Origin: Pseudoramibacter sp.
Lineage (GTDB): Bacteria; Bacillota; Clostridia; Eubacteriales; Eubacteriaceae
DNA: 64,000 bases
Direction of reading: 5' to 3'
Assembly: GCF_022484225.1 (NCBI RefSeq)
Contig: NZ_JAKVLT010000001.1
Location: forward strand, 1,364,001 to 1,428,000
Shown: positions 42,782 to 49,939 of the stretch, in pieces
How the letters are laid out: every line of letters starts with the position of its first letter
How positions within the stretch are numbered: the stretch's first letter is position 1
Program-made: the position numbers and the translations under genes
Notes under the pieces: model-generated
Told to the model about the DNA's origin: nothing
Seen by the model: the letters and a program-made list of their open reading frames with translations, nothing else
Database searches by the model: none

Positions 42782-43759
42782 ATGTGTACCGCGATTAGTT
42801 ATCAGACGAGGGATCATTATTTCGGAAGAAACCTTGATCTGGAAATATCTTTTGGAGAATCTGTGGTGGTGACACCTCGACACTATCATTGGCATTTCAG
42901 AGAGGCAGCAGACCGTGATGACAGCTACGCCATCATCGGCATGGCTACAGTTGAGGATAATATGCCGCTTTATTACGATGGCACGAATGAAAAGGGCCTC
43001 AGCATGGCGGGATTGAACTTTGCTGGAAACGCGCACTACTTCAGTCAGGCTGATCCTGGCAAAGACGGTATTGCTTCTTTTGAAATGATTCCATGGGTTT
43101 TGGGACAATGCAAGAACGTAGATGAAGCGAAAGCATGCATTCAAAATTTAACTGTACTGGATACACGGTTTAACGAAAAACTTCCGACTTCTACACTGCA
43201 TTGGCTTGTGGCCGATGCGTCAAGTTCGTTCGTTGTTGAATCCGTCACTGACGGTCTGCACATTTACGACAATCCGGTCGGGGCATTGACGAATAATCCG
43301 CCGTTTCCGATTCAGTTATTCGGTTTGAACAATTATCGTCAGCTTATGGCTGGCGTGCCAGAAAACCGTTTTGCAAAGGGATTGGATTTGGATTTGTACA
43401 GCCGCGGCATGGGCGCAATCGGTTTGCCGGGCGATTTGTCTTCGGCGTCACGCTTTGCAAAGGTTGTGTTTACGAAGTTGAATTCAAAGTGCGGATTAGG
43501 AGAAGAAGAAAGCGTCAGTCAGTTTTTCCATATTTTAGGTTTTGTCGAACAGCAGCGGGGATGTTGCGACCTCGGAAACGATCAATACGAGTACACGATT
43601 TACTCGTCGTGCTGCAATACGGATACCGGCGTTTATTATTACAAGACTTACGACAACAGCCGGATTACAAAAGTGGATATGCATCACGAAGATTTGGACG
43701 GTGAAAAGTGGCAAAGTTATCCATTGTTAATGGGTGAAGATATTCAAGCACAAAATTAA
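42782..43759 (+). CDS. bsh: Bile salt hydrolase (choloylglycine hydrolase)
   Basis: Cytoplasmic Ntn-hydrolase that removes glycine or taurine from conjugated bile salts. The N-terminal nucleophile Cys2 (MCTAIS), FGRNLDLE with Arg16 and Asp19, LTNNPPFP with the key Asn, QLFGLNNY, and SRGMGAIGLPGDLSSASRF are all as in Clostridium bile salt hydrolases; the Asn and Tyr pattern favours BSH over penicillin V acylase. The 325 residues match. GAAAGGGG precedes the ATG. It follows the C39-like gene by 86 bp and has a strong terminator. Confidence 0.92.
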   Translation: MCTAISYQTRDHYFGRNLDLEISFGESVVVTPRHYHWHFREAADRDDSYAIIGMATVEDNMPLYYDGTNEKGLSMAGLNFAGNAHYFSQADPGKDGIASFEMIPWVLGQCKNVDEAKACIQNLTVLDTRFNEKLPTSTLHWLVADASSSFVVESVTDGLHIYDNPVGALTNNPPFPIQLFGLNNYRQLMAGVPENRFAKGLDLDLYSRGMGAIGLPGDLSSASRFAKVVFTKLNSKCGLGEEESVSQFFHILGFVEQQRGCCDLGNDQYEYTIYSSCCNTDTGVYYYKTYDNSRITKVDMHHEDLDGEKWQSYPLLMGEDIQAQN

Positions 43760-43801
43760 AAAAGTCTTTCAGGCTCACAATCAGCCTGAAAGACTTTTTT
43801 G
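43757..43801 (+). terminator. Intrinsic terminator after bsh
   Basis: AAAAAAGTCTTTCAGGCT pairs with AGCCTGAAAGACTTTTTT around CACAATC. The A-run and T-run make it potentially active in both directions. Confidence 0.93.
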
Positions 43802-43911
43802 TTATATACCGTATAGATACAGATTGCCATCTTTTACAATATAATCGTTATTCATAGACAGTAAATGTTGGATAATATAAAATAGTCGACAAATAGCAGT
43901 GAGGTTTGTTT

Positions 43912-44016
43912 ATGAAAATGATTTTAACGTTTGTCTATGTTATGGTTGTTTTAGCAGCAGCTAGGGGATTGTGGTCGTTGTACCTGTGGATCAAAAACAA
44001 AAGAAAGAAAAAATAA
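43912..44016 (+). CDS. Small single-pass membrane peptide
   Basis: A 34-residue open frame with a hydrophobic N-terminal segment (MILTFVYVMVVLAAARGLW) and a strongly basic tail ending KNKRKKK. GTGAGG lies just upstream. It occupies the otherwise featureless stretch between the bsh terminator and the phage fragment (43802-44081). Such peptides are common in phage and mobile regions; whether it is expressed is unknown. Confidence 0.45.
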   Translation: MKMILTFVYVMVVLAAARGLWSLYLWIKNKRKKK

Positions 44017-44081
44017 CGAATGCTTATTTAAAAATTGTTAATATTGCAAATGGCAGAAAATATCAATTCAATCATTGTTAA

Positions 44082-44492
44082 GGCGGTGCTTTTTTTATAC
44101 TGCTGGATGCATTCGGCACCGAATACTTTGAAGTCTCCGCGCACGGCGGAGCCAGACCAGAGCACGAAGAATGGCAAGGCGGCGTCTACACAAAAGATGA
44201 GCTTTATTCCATTTGCGGACTGGACGACGCATTGGGCCTTTGCGGGATTAACTGTTATCACTCTTACGACTCATTTTTCCCAGGCATTTCAAAAAGACGC
44301 TACACCGACGAACAGTTCGAAGCTTTTAAAGCCGAAGACGCCAAAGAGATTGAATTTAACGGGAAGCAATACAACAAGTATCAAGCTCTGCAAGAGCAAC
44401 GCAAAATGGAGCGCCAGATGCGCAAGTACCGGCAGGACATTGACCTGCTTAAGAAGGGCGAAACCGACGTCGAGACAATAGAAGCCCGGTAG
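44082..44492 (+). pseudogene. Phage minor capsid protein (head morphogenesis) fragment
   Basis: Open frame without a start, opened by a stop at 44079 and ended by TAG at 44490-44492. From about 44106 it reads as the central part of a Firmicute phage minor capsid protein 2: VSAHGGARPEHEEWQG, ICGLDDALGLCGINCYHSY, FFPGISKRRYT and EFNGKQYNKYQALQEQ are typical blocks. The N-terminal half of the protein is missing. The frame continues in phase beyond the TAG with IKYQTKYSQYKAFSD, the expected next block, so the gene is broken by a single nonsense codon as well as truncated. G+C is high here (34 of 60 in one sampled line). Confidence 0.8.
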
Positions 44493-45089
44493 ATCAAGTA
44501 CCAGACCAAGTACAGCCAGTACAAAGCCTTCTCTGATCGGATGGAACTGCCGATGCAGCGGGATCGAATTTATAATGATGGGCTGAAGGTGAAATCTGAT
44601 AACCCTATTGAAAAGATTTTTGTTTCTAAAACAGATATTGACAACGATTCTAAAACGTCATATAATAATTTTTCTTTAGAAGACAAGCTTAGAAAGCAAT
44701 ATAGAAAAGACGTCAAAGAAGGATGGATCACAGCTTTGTTTTCAGAAGATCAATATGTAAAGCTATATTATGATCTGCAAGATAAAGTTGTGGGCTTGAA
44801 AACAGTAAATGATATCGAAATAACAGATACATCGCCGCACTTTATGGCAAGAATGATCGGAACCTCCAGAGACCCTAAAATATACGCAGAAGAGCATCGA
44901 ATCGTACATCGGAACGGTGTTGAAATGGAGGATATTATAGATGCAGTAAAAAACGGTAAAGTCTATAAATTTACGAAAAATGAAATAAAAGGCAAGTCAG
45001 TGACTTTCTTTGGCAAACGAGCTCAAGTAACTGTCAACTTACAAAATGGAATACTGGTTCAATGTAATTTGATCTGGAGAAAGAAATGA
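44493..45089 (+). CDS. C-terminal toxin-like domain of the phage minor capsid protein
   Basis: In-frame continuation of the capsid fragment after the TAG. The first possible start is the ATG at 44541, without a clear Shine-Dalgarno sequence. Up to about 44570 the sequence is phage-capsid-like and GC-rich; beyond, it becomes AT-rich (19 of 60 G+C in a sampled line). The C-terminal 70 residues have HFMARMIG...EDIIDAVKNGKVY...SVTFFGKRAQVTVN, a layout like BECR-fold RNase toxins attached to phage capsid proteins. The stop overlaps the next gene by 4 bp (ATGA). The fold assignment is inference; I cannot name the family. Confidence 0.55.
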   Translation: MKYQTKYSQYKAFSDRMELPMQRDRIYNDGLKVKSDNPIEKIFVSKTDIDNDSKTSYNNFSLEDKLRKQYRKDVKEGWITALFSEDQYVKLYYDLQDKVVGLKTVNDIEITDTSPHFMARMIGTSRDPKIYAEEHRIVHRNGVEMEDIIDAVKNGKVYKFTKNEIKGKSVTFFGKRAQVTVNLQNGILVQCNLIWRKK

Positions 45090-45352
45090 AAAGCTATAAA
45101 GCAAAGTTTGAAAAAAAATATTACAATGAATTAAAAAATATTGATTGGAGCCCTGCTGGTAATATTGTTAAATTTATTGATTCAGATAATTCTATTCTTA
45201 TTGCTGACCTTGAGAAATTTCAAGCTTATTTAGCATGGCTTTCAGCCGAAATTGGGATGGATGAGCAAGGAAATATTAACAAACAGGGAATACAACTTGA
45301 AATGTTGTATGATATATTTTTAGATACTGATTTAGTTGAAATGGATTCATGA
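45086..45352 (+). CDS. Candidate immunity protein
   Basis: An 88-residue, acidic, soluble protein whose ATG overlaps the toxin-like stop (ATGA), so it is translationally coupled. It has no recognised domain. Size, overlap and following terminator are what is expected of an immunity or antitoxin partner. Visible features are the aromatic N-terminal half (KYYNELKNIDWSPAGN) and an acidic C-terminus (DIFLDTDLVEMD). The AT-rich composition equals that of the toxin-like domain and differs from the capsid part, which suggests the two arrived together. Confidence 0.6.
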   Translation: MKSYKAKFEKKYYNELKNIDWSPAGNIVKFIDSDNSILIADLEKFQAYLAWLSAEIGMDEQGNINKQGIQLEMLYDIFLDTDLVEMDS

Positions 45353-45353
45353 T

Positions 45354-45376
45354 GCACGGGCAACCGTGCTTTTTTA
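45354..45376 (+). terminator. Intrinsic terminator after the candidate immunity gene
   Basis: GCACGG and CCGTGC pair around GCAA, followed by TTTTTT; it begins 2 bp after the stop. Confidence 0.9.
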
Positions 45377-45397
45377 GTGCCTGAAAGGAAGTGAATT

Positions 45398-45556
45398 ATG
45401 AAAGAGAGAAGAAAACAATGGGATCCAGTAAAAGAGCTTGAAGACGCTTTAAAATGGGCAAGTAAGTACGGGTTTGACATTGAAAGAGTTATACAGGAGA
45501 ATCATGAAACTATTCTTTACAATTGTCGGCGCAATTCTAGCGGCCGACGCGATTAA
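45398..45556 (+). CDS. Small charged protein of the phage remnant
   Basis: A 52-residue frame preceded by GAAAGGAAG. The first 38 residues (RKQWDPVKELEDALKWASKYGFDIERVI) look like a genuine amphipathic protein; the last dozen (CRRNSSGRR) read like a frame run into overlapping sequence. The next small frame starts inside it at 45504. I do not recognise it. Confidence 0.5.
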   Translation: MKERRKQWDPVKELEDALKWASKYGFDIERVIQENHETILYNCRRNSSGRRD

Positions 45557-45605
45557 ATCGCTCATTACGTTGGCTATTGCCGCAATTGTCGTATTAAAAG
45601 ATTGA
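45504..45605 (+). CDS. Small hydrophobic membrane peptide
   Basis: A 33-residue frame (KLFFTIVGAILAADAIKSLI then TLAIAAIVVLKD) preceded by AGGAG at 45495-45499. It lies in the +1 frame inside the 3' part of the 52-residue gene and ends just before a terminator. Composition suggests a single membrane helix or hairpin. Holin-like, toxin or leader roles are all possible; none is shown. Confidence 0.5.
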   Translation: MKLFFTIVGAILAADAIKSLITLAIAAIVVLKD

Positions 45606-45613
45606 AATCTCAC

Positions 45614-45634
45614 AACGCTGAAAGGCGTTTTTTT
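45614..45634 (+). terminator. Intrinsic terminator after the small membrane peptide
   Basis: AACGC and GCGTT pair around TGAAAG, followed by TTTTT. The stretch from 45606 to 46085 otherwise holds only the scaffold remnant, tRNA-Ala with its terminator, and the aroB promoter. Confidence 0.7.
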
Positions 45635-45730
45635 ATTGTTTAAAAATTTGGTTGGCGAACCTACAAACGCAGACTGCCGGTGAGTGGTCACACACTTAAA
45701 ATAACCTAAGAGCAGAGAAAGGAAATGCAG

Positions 45731-45796
45731 ATGAAAACGGATTTTTTAAAAGATTTGGGATTGGATCAGGAAGCGATCAACAAGATCATGGCATAA
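45731..45796 (+). pseudogene. N-terminal stub of a GP20-type phage scaffold protein
   Basis: Twenty-one codons, MKTDFLKDLGLDQEAINKIM then Ala and stop, after AAAGGAAATG. The sequence is the well-known beginning of phage minor structural protein GP20, which normally continues AENGKDI for another 150 or more residues. The stub ends at a stop that lies in the terminator of tRNA-Ala. In intact phages GP20 follows minor capsid protein 2, matching the order here. Confidence 0.7.
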
Positions 45797-45826
45797 AAAA
45801 AGAAACTCACTTCTCAGTGAGTTTCT
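45795..45826 (-). terminator. Terminator of tRNA-Ala
   Basis: On the minus strand AGAAACTCAC pairs with GTGAGTTTCT around a 6-nt loop, followed by a run of T residues. Confidence 0.9.
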
Positions 45827-45837
45827 AATGTTTAAAA

Positions 45838-45913
45838 TGGTGGAGATGAGGGGATTCGAACCCCTGGCCTTTTGAATGCCATTCAAACGCGCTCCCAACT
45901 GCGCCACACCCCC
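45838..45913 (-). tRNA. tRNA-Ala (anticodon GGC)
   Basis: A 76-nt cloverleaf with encoded CCA on the minus strand. Acceptor GGGGGTG pairs with CATCTCC (two G-U pairs), the anticodon stem TTTGA/TCAAA holds ATGGCAT with anticodon GGC, and the T-arm is AGGGGTTCGAATCCCCT. It reads GCC and GCU. The phage remnant lies directly beyond its 3' end, the usual side for tRNA-targeted integration. Confidence 0.95.
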
Positions 45914-46008
45914 GCAAGGAACGATACTTATATTAGCTTATTATCAGAGCTTTGTCAAGAACTTTTAAAGAATTTATTTGATAAAATGGCGAAGATCGCA
46001 ATATAAAA

Positions 46009-46037
46009 TTGAACTGAAGGGAAAAATCGTCTATAAT
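46009..46037 (+). promoter_or_regulatory. Promoter of the aro operon
   Basis: TTGAAC (46009-46014) and TATAAT (46032-46037) are 17 bp apart, 49 bp before the aroB start. No T-box or long leader is present. Confidence 0.7.
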
Positions 46038-46085
46038 AAAATCGATTTTTTATGTAATCATGCCAAATTAAAGGAGAACTTTCCG

Positions 46086-47204
46086 ATGAAAAAATTAACG
46101 TGTGCGGTTCAATCAAGTCATAAAACGGAAATTTATATTCACAATGGTTTGAGAGAACATCTTTATGAATTAAAAGATAAATTTGAAAAATACAATTCGA
46201 TTGTCATCATTACCGATAAGAATGTCGCGAGCCATTATCTGCGCCTGGTGGTTCAGCAGCTAAAGTCCTTCGGCGGAAATGTGTATTCGATCGTCATTCC
46301 CGCTGGCGAATCCTCGAAGAACTTGCACCAGGTTGAAAGCATTTACTATAAATTGTCAGAATTCAACATCACCCGTTCGGACGCCCTGGTCGCTTTGGGC
46401 GGCGGCGTCGTGGGCGATATCACCGGCTTCTGCGCGGCGACATACCTGCGCGGCGTCGACTATTTCCAGATTCCGACCTCTCTCATCGCCATGACAGACA
46501 GTTCCGTGGGGGACAAAACCGGCGTTGATCTGGATGTCGGCAAAAATCTGGTCGGCGCTTTCTATCCGGCAGAAGCGGTCTTTGTTGATCCGGACTGCTT
46601 AAAGACCCTGGAAGACCGTTATTACATTGACGGCATGGCGGAAGTGATCAAATACGGCTGCATCGCGTCGAGCAAGCTGTTCGTGCGCCTGGCCGGCTAT
46701 CATTATCAGGAAGATCTCCAGGACGACATGGAAGACATCGTCGCCAAATGCCTGCAGATCAAGCGCAATATCGTTGAAGAAGATGAAAAGGAATCCGGCG
46801 TTCGCAGAATCTTGAACTTCGGCCACACCATCGGCCATGTCATCGAAAATTATTTTGGCTATCAGGGCTATTCCCACGGCGAGGGCGTCGCGGTTGGCAT
46901 GTACAACATCACGCGCATGAGCGTGCGGGAAGGCATTACGCCTCAGGAAGATCTGGACAATCTCGGCAAGATGCTCGTGAAATACGGCCTGCCGATCGAT
47001 ATGCCGGAAATGGACCTGGCACGGGTCAAGGATATCGTCATGCGGGATAAAAAATTCACAGGGGATGTCTTAAATGTCTGCGTCATGCCGAAGATCGGCT
47101 CCGCTGAAATGGTGCGGGTCCAAAAAGACAAGGCCATCGACTTGTTTACGCCGGACGCGCTGGAACAGGCAGAACTTCCGGAAGAACAGGCAGATCAGCA
47201 GTAA
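46086..47204 (+). CDS. aroB: 3-dehydroquinate synthase
   Basis: NAD-dependent enzyme converting DAHP to 3-dehydroquinate. The 372 residues contain GGGVVGDITGFCAATYLRGV, the zinc-site residues in MAEVIKYG, NFGHTIGHVIE and YSHGEGVAVGM, and the C-terminal RDKK. The ATG at 46086 follows AAGGAGAA; a frame extending upstream to 45978 crosses the promoter and is rejected. It is the first gene of a four-gene shikimate operon. Confidence 0.97.
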   Translation: MKKLTCAVQSSHKTEIYIHNGLREHLYELKDKFEKYNSIVIITDKNVASHYLRLVVQQLKSFGGNVYSIVIPAGESSKNLHQVESIYYKLSEFNITRSDALVALGGGVVGDITGFCAATYLRGVDYFQIPTSLIAMTDSSVGDKTGVDLDVGKNLVGAFYPAEAVFVDPDCLKTLEDRYYIDGMAEVIKYGCIASSKLFVRLAGYHYQEDLQDDMEDIVAKCLQIKRNIVEEDEKESGVRRILNFGHTIGHVIENYFGYQGYSHGEGVAVGMYNITRMSVREGITPQEDLDNLGKMLVKYGLPIDMPEMDLARVKDIVMRDKKFTGDVLNVCVMPKIGSAEMVRVQKDKAIDLFTPDALEQAELPEEQADQQ

Positions 47205-47211
47205 AAATTTT

Positions 47212-48486
47212 ATGGACATTACAATTCAACCTACACAACTGGGGGGCACCGTACAGGTGCCCCCTTCTAAGAGCATCAGTCACCGGGCGCTCATCTGCGC
47301 TGCGCTGGCAGCCGGGACGAGCGCCGTGGAAAACCTGCTGGTCTCCGAGGACATCACCGCAACCTGCGAGATTTTAAAACAAATCGGCGCAGGGATTGAA
47401 AACATCAACGGTTCAGAGCAGACGTTCCAAGTGACCGGCCGCAAACCGGCTGTCTGCGATGAATTGACGCTGGACTGTCATGAATCAGGATCAACTCTTC
47501 GATTCTTGATGCCCCTGGCGACCTTGTGCGCGAAGCGCGTGACCTTTGTCGGCAGAGGACGCCTGCCGGAACGGCCCCTCTTGCCGTATCGTGACATTTT
47601 TAAAGCCGCCGGCATCAAATGGGAGGCCCAGAGCGAAAAAGTCCTGCCGCTGACCTTGGAAGGGGCAATTCGTCCGGGTGATTATGAAATGTCCGGCAAT
47701 GTGTCGTCCCAGTTTATCAGCGGTTTATTATTTGCCCTACCTCTATTGGACCAGCCGTCGACGCTGACCATTACGACGGTGCTGGAATCGCGGCCTTATG
47801 TGGACTTGACCCTCAACGTGCTGGCCCATTTCGGCATTGAGATCGAAGCATCTGAAGACCGGCGGCATTACAGCATTCCCGGAAAACAGCATTATAAGCC
47901 TGCCCAATATCAAGTCGAAGGGGATTTTTCACAGGCCGCATTCTGGCTGGCCATGGGGGTCAACGGCAAGGGCATCCTCTGCACCGGGCTGCCCCAGAAA
48001 TCCTTTCAGGGTGACAGCGCCATTATCGATTTAATCCGGCAAATGGGTGGAGAAGTCGTCTGGGAAGACGGCGCCTGGGCGGCAAAGCCTTCGGGGCGCC
48101 ATGGCATCACAATGGACGTGGCCCAATGTCCGGATTTGATGCCGGTTTTGGCCGTCTTGGCGGCCACGGCGGAGGGCGAAAGCAAAATTACCGGCGCGGG
48201 ACGGCTGCGGCTCAAGGAATCGGACCGCCTGACCGCGATGGCAGAACTGCTCAGACAGCTGGGTATTCGCGTCGAAGAAGCACCGGAAGGCATGACCATC
48301 TGGGGCAAAGCGCAGCTTCAGGGCGGCGCTGTGGATACGGTCAACGATCACCGCATCGCAATGGCGGCGGCTGTCGCGAGTGAGCGCTGCAGTGATCCGC
48401 TGACGGTACAGGGCGCGGAAGCAGTGCGCAAATCATATCCCGATTTTTGGGACGACTTTAAACGAAGCGGAGGCATCATCGCATGA
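47212..48486 (+). CDS. aroA: 3-phosphoshikimate 1-carboxyvinyltransferase (EPSP synthase)
   Basis: Transfers enolpyruvyl from PEP to shikimate 3-phosphate. The 424 residues carry VPPSKSISHRALICAALA at the N-terminus, LDCHESGSTLRFLMPLA (the PEP-site GSTLRF block), DFSQAAFWLAMG, and RLKESDRLTAMA near the C-terminus. The ATG at 47212 is 8 bp after aroB, with no clear Shine-Dalgarno sequence; translation may depend on coupling. A longer frame upstream is out of phase with aroB and discarded. It overlaps aroC by 4 bp. Confidence 0.96.
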   Translation: MDITIQPTQLGGTVQVPPSKSISHRALICAALAAGTSAVENLLVSEDITATCEILKQIGAGIENINGSEQTFQVTGRKPAVCDELTLDCHESGSTLRFLMPLATLCAKRVTFVGRGRLPERPLLPYRDIFKAAGIKWEAQSEKVLPLTLEGAIRPGDYEMSGNVSSQFISGLLFALPLLDQPSTLTITTVLESRPYVDLTLNVLAHFGIEIEASEDRRHYSIPGKQHYKPAQYQVEGDFSQAAFWLAMGVNGKGILCTGLPQKSFQGDSAIIDLIRQMGGEVVWEDGAWAAKPSGRHGITMDVAQCPDLMPVLAVLAATAEGESKITGAGRLRLKESDRLTAMAELLRQLGIRVEEAPEGMTIWGKAQLQGGAVDTVNDHRIAMAAAVASERCSDPLTVQGAEAVRKSYPDFWDDFKRSGGIIA

Positions 48487-49580
48487 CATCTTACTGGGGA
48501 AACCATATCCACCTGTCCATTTTTGGAGAATCCCACGGCGCAGCTATTGGCGCGGTCCTCGACGGGCTGCCGTCGGGTTATGAAATTGATGAAGAAAAAA
48601 TTGCCCGTGAAATGGACCGCCGCTCGTCCAGAGGAAAAAATCTGGCGACGCCGAGAAAAGAGGCGGACCAGGTTGAAATCGTCTCTGGCTATTTTAACGG
48701 CAGGACGACGGGAACGCCGCTGACCGGCATTATCCGAAACGGCAACACCCGTTCCAAGGATTATGAAAAAACCAAAATGAAAATGCGGCCCGGCCACGCC
48801 GACTACACGGCATTTCTGCGTTACGGCGGGTTTCAGGATTACCGCGGCGGCGGCCATTTTTCAGGCCGTTTGACAGCGCCGATGGTGTTTGCCGGCGCCG
48901 TGGCGAGACAAATTGTCCAGCAGAAAAAGCCGGATGTGATGGTTGGCAGCCGGATTGTGAGAATCGGACAGATCGAAGACAAAACGGTCTTATCACCTAA
49001 GGATTACGCGGGACTGCGTTTCGAAGAACCGGATTTTCCGGTGGCAGATTCTAATTTGACCGAAAAGATGCGTCAGGAAATCGTCGAAGCCAGAGCCCAG
49101 AAGGACTCCGTTGGGGGCATTATTGAAGGTTATATTTTAAACGTGCCAGGGGGATTGGGCTCTCCGATTTTTGATAATGTCGAAAGCCGGCTGTCCTCGC
49201 TGCTCTTTTCAATTCCGGCTGTAAAGGGTGTTGCTTTTGGAAGCGGTTTTGAAATGAGCGGGATGAGAGGCTCGGAAGCCAACGATGCCTTTCGCGTCGA
49301 TGAAGCCGGCCAAATTGTCACCGAAACCAACCACAACGGCGGCATCAACGGCGGCATCACCAACGGCATGCCGATTGTGTTCCGCGTGGCCTTCAAACCC
49401 ACACCGTCGATCGCCAAACAGCAGCAGACTGTCGATCTCGAAAAACACGAAAATACAGCACTTTCGATTGTTGGACGCCACGACCCCTGCATTGTTTTGA
49501 GAGCCCTGCCGGTGGTTGAAAGCGCAGCGGCACTTTGTCTTTTGGATTTGATGATGGAGGCAGACGGATATCGTGAGTGA
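48483..49580 (+). CDS. aroC: Chorismate synthase
   Basis: FMN-dependent enzyme giving chorismate. The 365 residues have FGESHGAAIGAVLDGLPSG at the N-terminus, MRPGHADYTAFLRYGG, RGGGHFSGRLTA and GVAFGSGFEMSGMRGSEAND, all expected blocks including the catalytic histidine. The start overlaps aroA (ATGA), and the end overlaps the chorismate mutase gene by 8 bp. Confidence 0.97.
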   Translation: MTSYWGNHIHLSIFGESHGAAIGAVLDGLPSGYEIDEEKIAREMDRRSSRGKNLATPRKEADQVEIVSGYFNGRTTGTPLTGIIRNGNTRSKDYEKTKMKMRPGHADYTAFLRYGGFQDYRGGGHFSGRLTAPMVFAGAVARQIVQQKKPDVMVGSRIVRIGQIEDKTVLSPKDYAGLRFEEPDFPVADSNLTEKMRQEIVEARAQKDSVGGIIEGYILNVPGGLGSPIFDNVESRLSSLLFSIPAVKGVAFGSGFEMSGMRGSEANDAFRVDEAGQIVTETNHNGGINGGITNGMPIVFRVAFKPTPSIAKQQQTVDLEKHENTALSIVGRHDPCIVLRALPVVESAAALCLLDLMMEADGYRE

Positions 49581-49863
49581 GCTGGATTTAAATCACATTC
49601 GAAAAGAAATTGACGCCATCGACCGGCAGATGATCGCTTTATTTAAAAAGCGGCTGGAATGCGTTTCTGATGTGGCGCGGTATAAACACGAAAACGGCCT
49701 GCCGATTTATGATGAAACCCGCGAAAAGGCGGTTATTGCGAAAAGACAAGCTCAGGTCGAAGACACCTACCGGAAGCATGTGGGCGCATTCATGCAGGCT
49801 TTAATGGATCAATGCAAAGTGGTCGAAGCAGAAGTGATCGAACAATTGGAAAAATCTCATTAA
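49573..49863 (+). CDS. aroQ: Chorismate mutase, AroQ class
   Basis: A 96-residue all-helical enzyme converting chorismate to prephenate. LNHIRKEIDAIDRQMIALFKKR has the conserved RxxIDxxDxxxxxLxxxR pattern, and VARYKHENGLPIYDETRE supplies the second half of the site. GTG start seven or more bases after GGAGG. It closes the aro operon; no prephenate dehydratase or dehydrogenase follows, so Phe/Tyr branch genes lie elsewhere. Confidence 0.92.
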   Translation: MSELDLNHIRKEIDAIDRQMIALFKKRLECVSDVARYKHENGLPIYDETREKAVIAKRQAQVEDTYRKHVGAFMQALMDQCKVVEAEVIEQLEKSH

Positions 49864-49939
49864 AAGTAAAAAAAAGATAGGATTTCTTATGTTCGATGCG
49901 GTACAATCAAGGACAATTGAGAAATGAGAGGTATACAAA

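Noticed and set aside
44490..44492. TAG as a recoded codon (pyrrolysine or suppressor)
   Set aside because: No other in-frame TAG is seen in good genes here and the locus is otherwise decayed, so a nonsense mutation is simpler.
43802..45837. att direct repeat of the tRNA-Ala 3' end
   Set aside because: No second copy of the T-arm and acceptor sequence was found in this stretch by eye.
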